Below the pieces are notes generated by a model, which had not been told where the DNA came from, did not search any database, and saw nothing but the letters and a program-made list of their open reading frames with translations. Below, piece by piece: positions 31,881 to 41,815 of a DNA stretch of 45,436 nucleotides. Made by a program: the position numbers and the translations under genes. The number at the start of each line of letters is the position of its first letter. The stretch's first letter is position 1. The stretch is from an uncultured Prevotellaceae bacterium (GTDB taxonomy: Bacteria > Bacteroidota > Bacteroidia > Bacteroidales > Muribaculaceae): assembly GCA_947169265.1 (NCBI GenBank), contig CAMVPC010000024.1:1-45436 (forward strand). The letters are read 5' to 3'.

Positions 31881-33656
31881 TCATTCGCCCAGCGGACGAC
31901 ATTTGTCGGCCAACCAAGCCTGTTCCTCGGCCGTGAGGCGGGGCGATAGACGCTCGGCCACTATGCGGTGGTACTCGTCGACTTGCGCGATTTCCTCACG
32001 GGTAAGCATGGCCACGTCAATCAAGCGGCGGTCGTAAGGGAAGAGGGTGAGGTTCTCAAACTGCAGGAAACTGCCGAACTCGTTTTCCTCTCCTTCGACT
32101 ACCAGCAAGAGGTTCTCAATGCGGATACCATACTCACCGGTCTTATACACGCCGGGCTCATCACTCGTCACCATACCGGGAAGCAACGCGGTGGGATTCA
32201 AGTTGGTGCGTATGCTGTGAGGGCCTTCGTGGCAACCCAGGAAGTGCCCCACGCCATGACCTGTGCCGTGGCCATAACTCAAGCCTTCGAGCCACAGCGG
32301 CATGCGGGCCAACGCGTCGAGCTGCACGCCGCACGTGCCCTGCGGGAAACGTGCGCGCGCCAGGGCGAGATGTCCTTTCAGGACGAGGGTGTAGTCGTGC
32401 CTTTCCCCGGCAGTGGCGTGGCCCAGAGTGATGGTGCGCGTGATGTCGGTAGTACCGTCTTGATATTGTCCGCCGGTGTCGATAAGCAGCAATCCTTCGG
32501 GTGCCAGCGTGGCGGCACTCGCCGGCGTAGCGCTATAGTGAACGATGGCGCCATGCTCCTTGTAGCCCGCTATCATGTCGAAACTTTCTTCACAGTATAA
32601 GTCCTCACGCGAGCGCTCCTCAATGGCGCGCGAAGCCACATCGAGCTCGGTGACACCACCGGCGGGCACAGCCTGCTCAAGCCAGCGTATGAGGCGCACG
32701 AGGGCCACGCCGTCGCGTTCGTGGGCGCGGCGGAACCCGTCTATTTGAGCCTTGTTCTTTACCGCCTTCATGGCGATAATGGGCGACTGCGCATACACTT
32801 TGCCGCAGAGCAATGCCTGTCCCATAGCGTCGCTCACCGTATTGGGGTCGAGCAAGATCATGTTGTCGGTGTTGCGGTGCCCCAGGAAGTGCTCCACATC
32901 ATCATAATCCCGCACCCTGATTTTATATTTCTCCAAGTGGGCTTTCACCTCGGGGGTAAGCTTGTCGCCGTCGATAAACAGTACACGGTCGCGGTCGCTC
33001 ACATAGGCGTAAGCTATGGCCACCGGCGTGCATGCCACGTCGCTTCCGCGCAGGTTATACAGCCACGCGATTTCGTCGAGCGAGGAGATGAAGATACTGT
33101 CACAGCCCTGCTCCTCGATTTTTTCGACGAGGCGTTCTACTTTTTCATTGACAGCCTCACCGGCGAGAGTCTCATCGTGGACAAAAGCCTTGTTCATGGG
33201 TCGCGACGGGCGGTCTTGCCACAGGATGTCGGCCATGGGAAAATCGGGCGCGAACATGAAGCCGTTTTCGGCGCAAAAGTTCTCGTAGCGATTTACGTCG
33301 AGCAGTGAGAACAAACGGCCGTCGAGGGCCAGCATAGCGTCCTCACCCAGATTGGCGGCCAGCCATTCCTCGATGGTTGCCTCGCCGGCGACGGCTTCGC
33401 GGTGGAGAGAGAAGCCACTTCCGGCCAGTTCTTGCTCGGCTTGCAGGAAGTATCGGCTGTCGGTCCACAGTCCGGCATCATTAGCGGTAACGACAGCGGT
33501 GCCGTTGCTGCCGGTGAAACCGGTGAGCCAATCGCGGAATTTCCAGTAGTCACACACATATTCGCTGTGGTGCGGGTCGGTGCCGGGCACGATTACCGCA
33601 TCCACATTCTTATCTCTCATGAGCTGGCGCAAGGCCTCGAGGTGTTGTTGGGTCAT
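31881..33656 (-). CDS. pepP: Aminopeptidase P family protein (Xaa-Pro aminopeptidase)
   Basis: This is a 591-residue cytoplasmic enzyme of the M24B type with the three-domain build of the eukaryotic-like aminopeptidase P (two creatinase-like N-terminal domains, then the pita-bread catalytic domain). The N-terminal domain shows FTGSNGTAVVT and LWTDSRYFLQAEQEL. Metal and catalytic residues are in LLIDTGGQYQDGTTDITRTI, GHGTGHGVGHFLGCHEGP, SDEPGVYKTGEYGIRIENL. The family removes an N-terminal residue preceding proline. It lies 32 bp after a TonB-dependent receptor gene, so uptake and peptide breakdown may be coupled, although this is only a neighbourhood argument. Confidence 0.95.
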   Translation of the reverse strand: MTQQHLEALRQLMRDKNVDAVIVPGTDPHHSEYVCDYWKFRDWLTGFTGSNGTAVVTANDAGLWTDSRYFLQAEQELAGSGFSLHREAVAGEATIEEWLAANLGEDAMLALDGRLFSLLDVNRYENFCAENGFMFAPDFPMADILWQDRPSRPMNKAFVHDETLAGEAVNEKVERLVEKIEEQGCDSIFISSLDEIAWLYNLRGSDVACTPVAIAYAYVSDRDRVLFIDGDKLTPEVKAHLEKYKIRVRDYDDVEHFLGHRNTDNMILLDPNTVSDAMGQALLCGKVYAQSPIIAMKAVKNKAQIDGFRRAHERDGVALVRLIRWLEQAVPAGGVTELDVASRAIEERSREDLYCEESFDMIAGYKEHGAIVHYSATPASAATLAPEGLLLIDTGGQYQDGTTDITRTITLGHATAGERHDYTLVLKGHLALARARFPQGTCGVQLDALARMPLWLEGLSYGHGTGHGVGHFLGCHEGPHSIRTNLNPTALLPGMVTSDEPGVYKTGEYGIRIENLLLVVEGEENEFGSFLQFENLTLFPYDRRLIDVAMLTREEIAQVDEYHRIVAERLSPRLTAEEQAWLADKCRPLGE

Positions 33657-33688
33657 ATATGTTAGTTTTTAGTTTTTATTATCTTCAG

Positions 33689-36091
33689 TTAGAATGTCAT
33701 TGACAAGCGGGCATTGATTTGACGGCGCGTGAGGTAGTTGGGCACGGCATACTGCATATTGTTGACGTCGGTCACCCAGTAGTAGCTACTCACATTACTG
33801 ATATCGAACAGGTTGAACACATCCACGCCCAGCCAAATGCTCTTAAACTTGCTCAAGAAACCGCTTTTGGGCTTGTGCTTGCCTCCCACCAGCTGGAAGC
33901 TTGCGCCTATATCCACACGTTTGTAGGCCGGCTGGCGAAAGTAGGCCACGTCGCGCGTCATGCGTGGTGCCGTGGTGGGCAAACCGTCGCTGATGACGCC
34001 CTTAAGGCTAAACTTGATGCGGTCATAGCCGGGAAAATAGTCGGTAAAGAACAGGGTCACGGCATAGCGCTGGTCGGTAGGCATAGGCACTTTCACACCA
34101 TTGAGGTCCTCCTGCGTTTTCATGAGCGAGAAACTTAGCCACGAATCGGTGCCCTCGACAAACTGGCCGAAGAGTTTCACGTCAAAACCCGCGATATAAC
34201 CCTTCGACGTGTTATAGCCGCTGTAAACGAGTTTGAGGTTGTCGACCTCGTAGGGAATCATGTTGCTCAAGCGCTTGTAATACAATTCGCCCGTGAGCTT
34301 AAACGGGCGGTTGAGCGCCGTGAACGAGAAGTCGCCACCGGCTATAAAGTGGATACTGCGCTGTGACTTGATGTCCTTGTTCAGCTCGATGTAGGAGTTG
34401 CCCTGCTCGTCGATTTTCTCCACCCGATATTCTTTATAGAACGGAGCCTGGTAATAGACGCCGCCGGCAAGGCGCAGCGTGAAGTGGGTGTTGCGCGCCG
34501 GCACGAAGGCTATGCTGCCGCGAGGCGAGAAAAGCGTCTCGCCATTGAACCCCCAGTGCGACACGCGCAGACCCGCGTTGAAGGTCCAGTTGCCGCTGAG
34601 CGCTTCGAGCTTATAGGTATCCTGCACAAAGGCAGCCCAACGCGTGGAACGCGTGTTGTTGTGCGACGATTGGCTGTAAATAACGTTCACCTCCTCGGGG
34701 ATGTGAGGCAACGAGTAGCCCGCCGAGTCGCGCCATTGCCACTCGCGCGAGCGGTCCATGATGCTCTCGCGGCGCATGGTCACACCGTAAGACAAGTTGT
34801 TGTGGTTAAGCGACGTATTTCCCTTGAACGAGAGGCTGTACACATTTATCTTGAGGCGGTTGCGGGCATGTTCGTGATACTTTCCCACACCCAACTCGCC
34901 GCCCACGCCATCCTCGCCGCCGGTACCGGCCTCGTCGAGCCAGTACTCGCCGTGGATGTCGTAGGCCACCAGCTCATCGGTGCGGTAAGCGCTTCCCAGC
35001 AACGAGAAGTCATTGCCTTTGTTGAGCTTGTAGTTGAGCGAAAGCGCGCCAAAATAGGTTTGGAACTTATCTTTCTCGTTGCCGTCAAAGTAAACGAGGA
35101 ACGACTTTGCGGCCGTCGAGGTGCCGAAACTCGTTTCGCGGTTCTTGGGCGTGAACCGGTAATCGTTAATTGACACGTTGCCCAGCAGTGAGGCCGTGAA
35201 TTTTTCGCTGGGGTGAATCACAATGTGGGTCTGGTAGTCGAGGTATTGCGGGTCATACTCGCCTTTCGACTCAAGCGAGCCCAGCAACGACGAGTTGCGC
35301 TTGTAGCGCACACCGTGCAGTTGCGAGAACTTGCCGCTACTCTGCCCTATCGCCAGCGACCCGCCCTGGAGACTGGCCGCAAGCGCCCCTTCGAAAGATT
35401 CAGGCTCCTTGTAGGTAATATCGAGCACACTCGACATTTTGTCGCTATACTCAGCGTTAAAACCGCCCGTTGAGAACTGCACACTCTTGACCATGTCGGG
35501 GTTGATGATACTCAAGCCCTCTTGCTGGCCGTTGCTGATGAGCTGCGGACGATACACCTCAATGCCGTTGATATAGACACTGTTCTCGTCGTAGGTGCCG
35601 CCACGCACCATATATTGGCTACTCATCTCGTTCTTGCTGCTCACGCCGGCCTGCGTGGCCACCACGGCCTCGATGCTGTTGTTCACACTGGGCATCGTGT
35701 GGGTCAGGTCCACGTCAAGATTCTGCATCGTGTTGGTCTGCTTGCGCCACTCGGTCACGGTAACCTCGCCCAACTCAATCGCCTCTTTATAGAGCTTGGG
35801 ACTGATGGTCACGGTGCCCGTGGGCTTGAGCAGTTGACGGCGCACCTTGTGATAGCCCAGGTGACTGAATACCACCATAATGGTGTCGGCCTGCGGCACA
35901 CTCAGTTCGTACATTCCCTTCGTGTCGGTGTTCACTCCCACCAAAGTGCCCTCGATACTCACCGTGGCAAACTCCACCGGCATTCCTTCCTCATCGGTCA
36001 CGGTGCCGGTGATTTTCACATTCTCGGCACCGGCCCATGAGGCGGCCAGGAAGGCTATCGTGAAGAGCAAATAATGTGCAAATCGTTTCAT
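33689..36091 (-). CDS. TonB-dependent receptor with carboxypeptidase-regulatory-like domain
   Basis: This is an 800-residue outer-membrane receptor: signal peptide (1-22), CarboxypepD_reg-like domain (about 25-105, VKITGTVTDEEGMPVEFATV), plug domain with EAVVATQAGVSSKNEMSSQY and VYINGIEVYRPQL, then the barrel ending in RRQINARLSMTF. It is shorter than SusC, lacks the SusC signature, and no susD partner is adjacent. The substrate is unknown; a small ligand or peptide is possible given the aminopeptidase gene 32 bp downstream. No clear promoter was found in the 150 bp between it and the divergent TetR gene, apart from weak TAATGTTG-like sequence on the minus strand. Confidence 0.9.
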   Translation of the reverse strand: MKRFAHYLLFTIAFLAASWAGAENVKITGTVTDEEGMPVEFATVSIEGTLVGVNTDTKGMYELSVPQADTIMVVFSHLGYHKVRRQLLKPTGTVTISPKLYKEAIELGEVTVTEWRKQTNTMQNLDVDLTHTMPSVNNSIEAVVATQAGVSSKNEMSSQYMVRGGTYDENSVYINGIEVYRPQLISNGQQEGLSIINPDMVKSVQFSTGGFNAEYSDKMSSVLDITYKEPESFEGALAASLQGGSLAIGQSSGKFSQLHGVRYKRNSSLLGSLESKGEYDPQYLDYQTHIVIHPSEKFTASLLGNVSINDYRFTPKNRETSFGTSTAAKSFLVYFDGNEKDKFQTYFGALSLNYKLNKGNDFSLLGSAYRTDELVAYDIHGEYWLDEAGTGGEDGVGGELGVGKYHEHARNRLKINVYSLSFKGNTSLNHNNLSYGVTMRRESIMDRSREWQWRDSAGYSLPHIPEEVNVIYSQSSHNNTRSTRWAAFVQDTYKLEALSGNWTFNAGLRVSHWGFNGETLFSPRGSIAFVPARNTHFTLRLAGGVYYQAPFYKEYRVEKIDEQGNSYIELNKDIKSQRSIHFIAGGDFSFTALNRPFKLTGELYYKRLSNMIPYEVDNLKLVYSGYNTSKGYIAGFDVKLFGQFVEGTDSWLSFSLMKTQEDLNGVKVPMPTDQRYAVTLFFTDYFPGYDRIKFSLKGVISDGLPTTAPRMTRDVAYFRQPAYKRVDIGASFQLVGGKHKPKSGFLSKFKSIWLGVDVFNLFDISNVSSYYWVTDVNNMQYAVPNYLTRRQINARLSMTF

Positions 36092-36224
36092 AATCTATAC
36101 TTGGGCAGGTCAGCAGGCGACCCGCAACATTATATTATAACGAGACAGTGGCCATAAAATTGCCCGCGCACATACCTATTTGACGAAAGGAGGCACGTTT
36201 TTTCCCCGTTTGCATTTTATTTCG

Positions 36225-36232
36225 TAACTTTG
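36225..36232 (+). promoter_or_regulatory. -7 box upstream of the TetR gene
   Basis: TAACTTTG (36225-36232) fits TAnnTTTG and lies 20 nt before the ATG at 36253. The -33 region (TTTT/TTTC around 36201-36205) is only a partial match. Confidence 0.45.
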
Positions 36233-36252
36233 CGGCCTATTTAAAGCGAACA

Positions 36253-36861
36253 ATGGTCAACAAAACACGAGAACGCCTGCTCGACGTGGCACGTCAGCTT
36301 TTTGCCCGCAAGGGTGTTGACAACACCACGATAAACGACATTGCCGCCGCCAGCGACAATGGTCGGCGCACGGTCTACACCTATTTCAAAAGCAAAACCG
36401 ACATCTTCAACGCGCTCGTGCGACAAGAGGCCAATCTCATCATCGACCGGCTCAAGGCGGTGGCTCACACCCAATTGCCGCCCGAAGAGAAACTGACGCA
36501 ATTCATCTTTGTGCGTTTCGAGGCCGTTAAGGAAGTGGTGGGACGCAACGGCACACTTAAGGCAGCCTTTTTTAACGACATCAAGCGCGTGGAAAAGGTG
36601 AGACGCGCCAACCACGTGCGCGAAACCGACATCCTCGAGCAGATACTCACCGAGGGCGTTGCACGCGGCTCTTTCGCCATCAAGCATGTGCGTCCTACCG
36701 CCAACGTACTGTTGCTGAGCCTCGAAGGTCTCGACATACAGTATATCCGCAACAGTTTTGCCGACCTGGGAATTGAGCAACCTGTGCTTCGCGCTTACAT
36801 CAAAGACTTTATCCTGCACGGCATCAGTTGCCGTCCATCGCCCCACATTCCCACCGACTAA
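36253..36861 (+). CDS. TetR/AcrR family transcriptional regulator
   Basis: This is a 202-residue regulator with the TetR helix-turn-helix at about residues 5-52 (RERLLDVARQLFARKGVDNT, TINDIAAASDNGRRTVYTYF), followed by an unrelated helical ligand-binding and dimerisation domain. The effector is not predictable. It is the first gene of a plus-strand group, 38 bp before fabG, so it may control fatty-acid synthesis here or simply be cotranscribed. It is divergent from the TonB receptor gene. Confidence 0.9.
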   Translation: MVNKTRERLLDVARQLFARKGVDNTTINDIAAASDNGRRTVYTYFKSKTDIFNALVRQEANLIIDRLKAVAHTQLPPEEKLTQFIFVRFEAVKEVVGRNGTLKAAFFNDIKRVEKVRRANHVRETDILEQILTEGVARGSFAIKHVRPTANVLLLSLEGLDIQYIRNSFADLGIEQPVLRAYIKDFILHGISCRPSPHIPTD

Positions 36862-36899
36862 TCACATTTATTCACCTAAAAATATTTAACATCGACACA

Positions 36900-37646
36900 A
36901 TGAAACTTCTTGAAGGAAAAGTGGCACTCATCACCGGTGCCGCACGTGGAATTGGAAAGGCCATCGCCTTGAAGTATGCCCAAGAGGGCGCCGACATCGC
37001 TTTCACCGACCTCGTCATCGACGAGAGTGGTAAAGCCACCGAGAACGAAATCGCCGCTCTCGGCGTCAAAGCAAAAGGATATGCCTCTAACGCGGCCAAC
37101 TTTGCCGAGACCGAGGCCGTGGTGGCACAAATCAAGGAAGACTTTGGCCACATCGACATCCTGGTCAACAATGCCGGCATCACCAAGGACGGTCTCATGC
37201 TGCGAATGAGCGAGCAACAATGGGACGCCGTCATCGCCGTGAACCTCAAGAGCGCGTTTAATTTCATCCACGCCCTTGTCCCCATCATGATGCGTCAGCG
37301 CGGCGGCTCGATTATCAACATGGCCAGCGTGGTGGGCGTGCACGGCAATGCCGGGCAAAGCAACTACGCCGCCAGCAAGGCCGGCCTCATCGCCCTTGCC
37401 AAGAGCATCGGTCAGGAAATGGGTAGCCGCAACATTCGCGCCAACGCCATCGCGCCGGGCTTCATCGACACCGACATGACCAAGGCCCTACCCGACAACG
37501 TGCGTCAAGAATGGATCAAGCGCATTCCGTTGCGCCGCGGTGGCACCGTGGAAGACATTGCCAACGTGGCCACCTTCCTGGCCAGCGACATGTCGAGCTA
37601 TGTCACCGGACAGGTCATACAAGTCGACGGCGGCATGAATATGTAA
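36900..37646 (+). CDS. fabG: 3-oxoacyl-ACP reductase
   Basis: This is a 248-residue short-chain dehydrogenase with typical FabG length. It has the NADPH-binding TGAARGIGKAIA near residue 12, NNAGITKDGLMLRM near residue 90, and the catalytic Ser-Tyr-Lys set in NMASVVGVHGNAGQSNYAAS followed by KAGL. The C-terminus ends with SSYVTGQVIQVDGGMNM, a strong FabG signature. The enzyme reduces beta-ketoacyl-ACP in the fatty-acid elongation cycle. The start is the ATG at 36900, giving MKLLEGKVALITGA; an upstream frame extension into the TetR gene is not supported. Confidence 0.95.
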   Translation: MKLLEGKVALITGAARGIGKAIALKYAQEGADIAFTDLVIDESGKATENEIAALGVKAKGYASNAANFAETEAVVAQIKEDFGHIDILVNNAGITKDGLMLRMSEQQWDAVIAVNLKSAFNFIHALVPIMMRQRGGSIINMASVVGVHGNAGQSNYAASKAGLIALAKSIGQEMGSRNIRANAIAPGFIDTDMTKALPDNVRQEWIKRIPLRRGGTVEDIANVATFLASDMSSYVTGQVIQVDGGMNM

Positions 37647-37704
37647 TATTATAATAGCATATTAATCATACTATTAAATATACCTATTTAAACTAACAGT
37701 TTAA

Positions 37705-38694
37705 ATGGCCCAACAAGAGGAAAAACTGAACGAATTCTTCAACGGGAGGGCGTTCCTGTGGATTATGGGCATCGTGCTCGCGCTCGGTTCGTGGGTGGCG
37801 ATGCTCACAGGACGCTTCTCGACGACCGAACAAGGCGTGGGGCTTTATTTCGCGTTCCCCGATATTCTTGTCGAGGACGCGCGCGTGAGCCTGGCGGTGA
37901 ATCTGGCGTGCCTGGGAGGCATTGCCGCGCTGCTGGTACTGTTGAACAAATTGTTCAACTTCGTGCGCGCTTTCACATTCGTCTTTTCCTCCATGTTTCT
38001 GTTGCTCGAGTTGGCCAGCCCGCTATCGAGCGCGCGGCTGGGGGTGGGCACACTCATGGCGCTGCTTCTGGTGGGAGGTGTGTTCCTCCTGTTCAGCCAG
38101 TACATGCAGCGCGGCCAGTCGCAACGTAGCATATTCCTTGTGATGGCGGTGCTGTCGCTGTGCACCTTGTTCCACTTCGCGTTCATATTCCTTATCCCGG
38201 TGTTTTTCGTCGGTTTCCTCTATGTGCGCGCCATGAGTATAAAAGGCTTCGTGGCCATGCTCCTGGGACTGGCGACACCCCTGTGGATAGGGGTGGGATT
38301 CGGACTTATCGACCCGCTTGCCTACCAGCACGCCAATGTGGCGGCGATTTGGGCGGCTCGCGACTTTAGCCGCCTGCCCATCGACATCCTCACCGCCGTG
38401 GTGACCGCCGTGGTAACTATCGTGTTCACGGTCATCAACCTGATGACCGTGCTTAACTATCGGTTGCAAACGCGCGTTTACAACGCGTTTTTTGTGGTGC
38501 TTTCGATGCTGGCGGTGGCGGCCATGGCCATCGACTTCAACAACATCATCGACTACCTGCCCATCCTCAACTTGTGCCTGGCCATCCAAGTGGCCCACTT
38601 GTTCACCACCATCACGTCGCCACGCCGCTACCTGCTCATCGTCTTGCTCGCCATTGCGTCGCTCACGTCCTACGCCCTGCAGACTTTCTCATGA
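37705..38694 (+). CDS. Polytopic inner-membrane protein of unknown function
   Basis: This is a 329-residue protein with a short charged N-terminus (MAQQEEKLNEFFNG) and roughly nine hydrophobic segments across its length, for example FLWIMGIVLALGSWVAML and IVFTVINLMTVLNY. I do not recognise a transport or enzymatic signature. It resembles hypothetical membrane proteins found beside pdxB in related genomes by position only. Its stop overlaps the pdxB start as ATGA (38691-38694), implying coupled translation. Confidence 0.8.
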   Translation: MAQQEEKLNEFFNGRAFLWIMGIVLALGSWVAMLTGRFSTTEQGVGLYFAFPDILVEDARVSLAVNLACLGGIAALLVLLNKLFNFVRAFTFVFSSMFLLLELASPLSSARLGVGTLMALLLVGGVFLLFSQYMQRGQSQRSIFLVMAVLSLCTLFHFAFIFLIPVFFVGFLYVRAMSIKGFVAMLLGLATPLWIGVGFGLIDPLAYQHANVAAIWAARDFSRLPIDILTAVVTAVVTIVFTVINLMTVLNYRLQTRVYNAFFVVLSMLAVAAMAIDFNNIIDYLPILNLCLAIQVAHLFTTITSPRRYLLIVLLAIASLTSYALQTFS

Positions 38695-39683
38695 AAATCG
38701 TCATCGATAAGCACATCCCGTTCATCAACGGCGTGGTCGAGCCGGTGGCCAACGTCGTCTATGCCGCCGCGAGCGACATTGACGCCGCGATGGTGAAAGA
38801 CGCCCGAGCGCTGGTAGTTCGCACACGCACGCGCTGCGACGCGTCGCTGCTCCACGGTAGCCGGGTAGAGATGATCTGCACGGCGGCAATAGGCCTTGAC
38901 CACATCGACATGGATTATTGTCGCGACAACCACATCGACGTGGCTAACGCGCCGGGATGCAACGCGCCGGCTGTGGCGCAATGGACGCTGGCCACCATCG
39001 CGCGATGGCTCGCCAAGAGCCACCGCACAACCGCTGACACCACGCTGGGCGTGGTGGGAGTGGGTCATGTGGGCAGTATCGTGGCGCGATGGGCCGAGCG
39101 GGCCGGCATGACCGTTTTGCGCAACGACCCGCCACGGGCAGCGCGCGAAGGCGAGACCGGTTTCTCGTCAATTGACCGTTTACTGTCACACTGCGACATC
39201 ATCACCTTCCACACACCACTCACGCGTCACGGGGCTCACGCCACCTTCCACTTGTGTGACGAGCGTTTCCTCGCGCGTGCCTCGCGTTGCCGCCTGATAC
39301 TCAATGCGGCACGCGGCGGCATCATCGACGAGCATGCCCTCGCCGCATGGCATGGCGACGTGGCCATCGACTGTTGGGAAAACGAGCCGCTAATCAACAG
39401 CGACTTGCTGCGTCGCTGCTTCGTGGGCACGCCCCACATCGCCGGCTATAGCCTCGAGGGAAAACAACGGGCTACAGCGGCGGCCATCGGCGCGCTCGCG
39501 CGACACTTCGGGTGGAGCCTCACACTACCCTTCACGCCACCGGGCAACGACGATGAGGCCTTTACCCTGGAGCATATCGCCAAGAGCTACGACCCGCTCG
39601 CCGACACCGCACTGCTGCGACGCGACAATGGCTCGGGCTTCGAGACGTTGCGCAACCACTACGAGCTTCGCCACGAACCCTAA
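38691..39683 (+). CDS. pdxB: 4-phosphoerythronate dehydrogenase
   Basis: This 330-residue enzyme oxidises 4-phospho-D-erythronate in the DXP-independent route to pyridoxal 5'-phosphate. The N-terminus MKIVIDKHIPFINGVVEP and the segment TAAIGLDHIDMDYC are typical of PdxB. The NAD-binding motif is LGVVGVGHVGS near residue 120. Catalytic residues are in LNAARGGIIDE (Arg) and the final His lies in VGTPHIAGYSLEGK, a PdxB hallmark. It is somewhat shorter than the roughly 380-residue proteobacterial form, lacking part of the C-terminal dimerisation domain. It overlaps the membrane protein gene by 4 bp. Confidence 0.93.
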   Translation: MKIVIDKHIPFINGVVEPVANVVYAAASDIDAAMVKDARALVVRTRTRCDASLLHGSRVEMICTAAIGLDHIDMDYCRDNHIDVANAPGCNAPAVAQWTLATIARWLAKSHRTTADTTLGVVGVGHVGSIVARWAERAGMTVLRNDPPRAAREGETGFSSIDRLLSHCDIITFHTPLTRHGAHATFHLCDERFLARASRCRLILNAARGGIIDEHALAAWHGDVAIDCWENEPLINSDLLRRCFVGTPHIAGYSLEGKQRATAAAIGALARHFGWSLTLPFTPPGNDDEAFTLEHIAKSYDPLADTALLRRDNGSGFETLRNHYELRHEP

Positions 39684-39725
39684 TAATCAAACGTTTCATC
39701 ACCACATCTCTTATCCTCTCACAAA

Positions 39726-40946
39726 ATGAAAACTCTTGTCCACTACGCCTTGCTACTGGCCCTGGCCATGAACAACCTGGGCGCCGCCGGCTGCGACACA
39801 GCGAAAACCCGACAGTTGCTTCCGGCCGACACAAGCACGAAAAACATCATCGTGGGGGCCGACAGGCCCGACCAATATGTGCCCTTGCTGCAAGGCAAGC
39901 GCGTGGCTCTGCTGAGCAACCACTCGGGGCTTGTGGCCGACGGGCGACATGTGCTGGACCTCATGCTGGAAAAAGGCATCAACGTGACAACCATATTCTC
40001 GCCCGAGCATGGCTTTCGCGGCAACGCCGACGCCGGACAACATGTGGCAAGCGGCGTTGACGAGAAAACGGGCATCCCCATCGCCTCGCTCTACGACGGC
40101 AAGTCGCCGCGCCCCGGCGAGGAGACCATGCGACGCTTCGATGTTATTGTCGTTGACATTCAAGACGTGGGGCTACGGTTCTACACTTACTACGTGACCA
40201 TGCTCCGCCTCATGGAGGCTGCCGCACAGCACCACAAGGAGTTCGTCGTGCTCGACCGCCCCAACCCCAACGGCATGACCGTCGACGGTCCCATTCTCGA
40301 TATGAAACTCAAGAGCGGAGTGGGCGCGTTACCCATTCCCACCGTGCACGGCATGACTCTGGGCGAACTGGCGCGCATGATTGTGGGCGAGGGATGGCTA
40401 CTCGACGGCAAGCAGCTCGATGTAAAGGTGATAACGTGCCTTAACTACACTCACAACGACCGCTACACCCTGCCGGTGCCACCATCCCCCAACCTGCCCA
40501 ACATGACGGCCATCTATCTCTATCCGTCGTTGTGCTACTTCGAGGGCACACCGGTGAGCCTGGGACGCGGCACCGACTGGCCGTTCCAGGTGTATGGCCA
40601 TCCCGAAATGACGGAACAGCCTTTCTCGTTCACCCCCATGAGCCGCCCGGGAGCCAAAAACCCGCCTCAACTGGGCAAATTGTGCCACGGCAAAGACCTC
40701 ACCTCGCTCGACCATGAGAAAATCATCGCAAACGGCATCAATTTAGAGTATGTGATTGACGCTTACAACAATCTTGACCTGGGAGAGAAATTTTTCACCC
40801 CGTTCTTCGACAAACTCATGGGCCGCAGCGACATCAGGCAAATGATTATGGAAGGCAAGGCCGCCGCCCAAATCAAAGCCACATGGAGCGACGACGTCGC
40901 CCGCTTCAAGGAGCAACGACGTCGCTATCTTCTCTACCCCGAATAA
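39726..40946 (+). CDS. namZ: Exo-beta-N-acetylmuramidase NamZ (DUF1343, GH171)
   Basis: This 406-residue exported protein has a signal segment ending in a possible lipobox AAGC near residue 23. The DUF1343/NamZ pattern is clear: LSNHSGLVADGRHVLDLM, TIFSPEHGFRGNADAG, GIPIASLYDG, VVDIQDVGLRFYTYYVTM, VLDRPNPNGMTVDGPIL, IPTVHGMTLGELA and VSLGRGTDWPFQVYG. NamZ removes N-acetylmuramic acid from non-reducing ends of peptidoglycan fragments, here for cell-wall turnover or recycling. It lies 42 bp after pdxB and is convergent with the pantothenate kinase gene. A weak GAAGC/GCTTT pairing with a T-run (40955-40977) may end the transcript. Confidence 0.9.
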   Translation: MKTLVHYALLLALAMNNLGAAGCDTAKTRQLLPADTSTKNIIVGADRPDQYVPLLQGKRVALLSNHSGLVADGRHVLDLMLEKGINVTTIFSPEHGFRGNADAGQHVASGVDEKTGIPIASLYDGKSPRPGEETMRRFDVIVVDIQDVGLRFYTYYVTMLRLMEAAAQHHKEFVVLDRPNPNGMTVDGPILDMKLKSGVGALPIPTVHGMTLGELARMIVGEGWLLDGKQLDVKVITCLNYTHNDRYTLPVPPSPNLPNMTAIYLYPSLCYFEGTPVSLGRGTDWPFQVYGHPEMTEQPFSFTPMSRPGAKNPPQLGKLCHGKDLTSLDHEKIIANGINLEYVIDAYNNLDLGEKFFTPFFDKLMGRSDIRQMIMEGKAAAQIKATWSDDVARFKEQRRRYLLYPE

Positions 40947-40975
40947 TGTGCCGGGAAGCTATTTGAACGGCTTTT

Positions 40976-41815
40976 TCACGCCTTGTGTATTGAGCTAAAG
41001 GCGAGGGCGGCACCCAGGGCGGTGCAGAAGGTGGCGTGAGCCGGAATGTGGAACCGAACGCCATAGATTTCCTCTATCTTGGGAAAGACATCGCGGCACT
41101 CGGGCAGGCGCGTCATGTTACCGATGAGCACGAAATCTTTCTCATTCCCGCCGCGGTTGATGCTGCTCAGCACGGCACCGCTACCTATGGTCTCAAGCAC
41201 CATGCAGATAAGTCCCTTGGCGATGTCGGCCAGCGACGGATTGGTGTGGCGCACCTTGCCGAAAAGCGAAGCCGTGGCATGCAGCGGCAACCCTTCAAGG
41301 TCGTTCTTGCAGATATCTTTGATTTGCAAGTTAATGTGCTCCACATTACCCTGCGAGGCAAGTTCCACGATTTCCTCAAAATTGGTGGTATTCAACAGCA
41401 AGTGGGCGAGGCCCTGCAACGTGCCGCCGCCCAGTCCCAAGCCGCCTATGTGGCGAATGTCATCGCCGTCGACGCGCACGAGTGTAGTGCCGGTTCCCAT
41501 CGACACCACCGTGAGGTGGTTCAAGCCGCTATCGAAGCGCGCTCCCAAGCCATCGGCCTGAAATTCGTCGACCTTGGTCGTGGGTAATCCGTAAATGGGT
41601 TGCGTCACGCCCGAGCTTCCCACGCCGGTGAGCATGACGTGTTCAATGTCGGCGAGCTGAAAGCCGTTGTCGTACACATACTTGCCAAAAGCCCCAAAAA
41701 GCGATGTGATGGGGTCGGCGGCGGTGATAAACATGGGCGAGAGGATAGTTCCGTTGTTCAAGCCCACAATCTTGGTGGTGCTGCCCCCCAAGTCAATACC
41801 TATTATCAGTCCCAT
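40976..41815 (-). CDS. coaW: Type II pantothenate kinase
   Basis: This is a 279-residue kinase of the ASKHA fold, class II (fumble-like). It phosphorylates pantothenate in the first step of coenzyme A synthesis. The phosphate-binding loop GIDLGGSTTKIVG opens the protein. VMLTGVGSSGVTQPIYG, VSMGTGTTLVRVDGDDIRHI and GGLGLGGGTLQGLA are class II features. The C-terminal FHIPAHATFCTALGAALAF is also typical. It starts within the end of the aspartate kinase gene (overlap 10 bp), so the two are cotranscribed and probably translationally coupled. Confidence 0.9.
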   Translation of the reverse strand: MGLIIGIDLGGSTTKIVGLNNGTILSPMFITAADPITSLFGAFGKYVYDNGFQLADIEHVMLTGVGSSGVTQPIYGLPTTKVDEFQADGLGARFDSGLNHLTVVSMGTGTTLVRVDGDDIRHIGGLGLGGGTLQGLAHLLLNTTNFEEIVELASQGNVEHINLQIKDICKNDLEGLPLHATASLFGKVRHTNPSLADIAKGLICMVLETIGSGAVLSSINRGGNEKDFVLIGNMTRLPECRDVFPKIEEIYGVRFHIPAHATFCTALGAALAFSSIHKA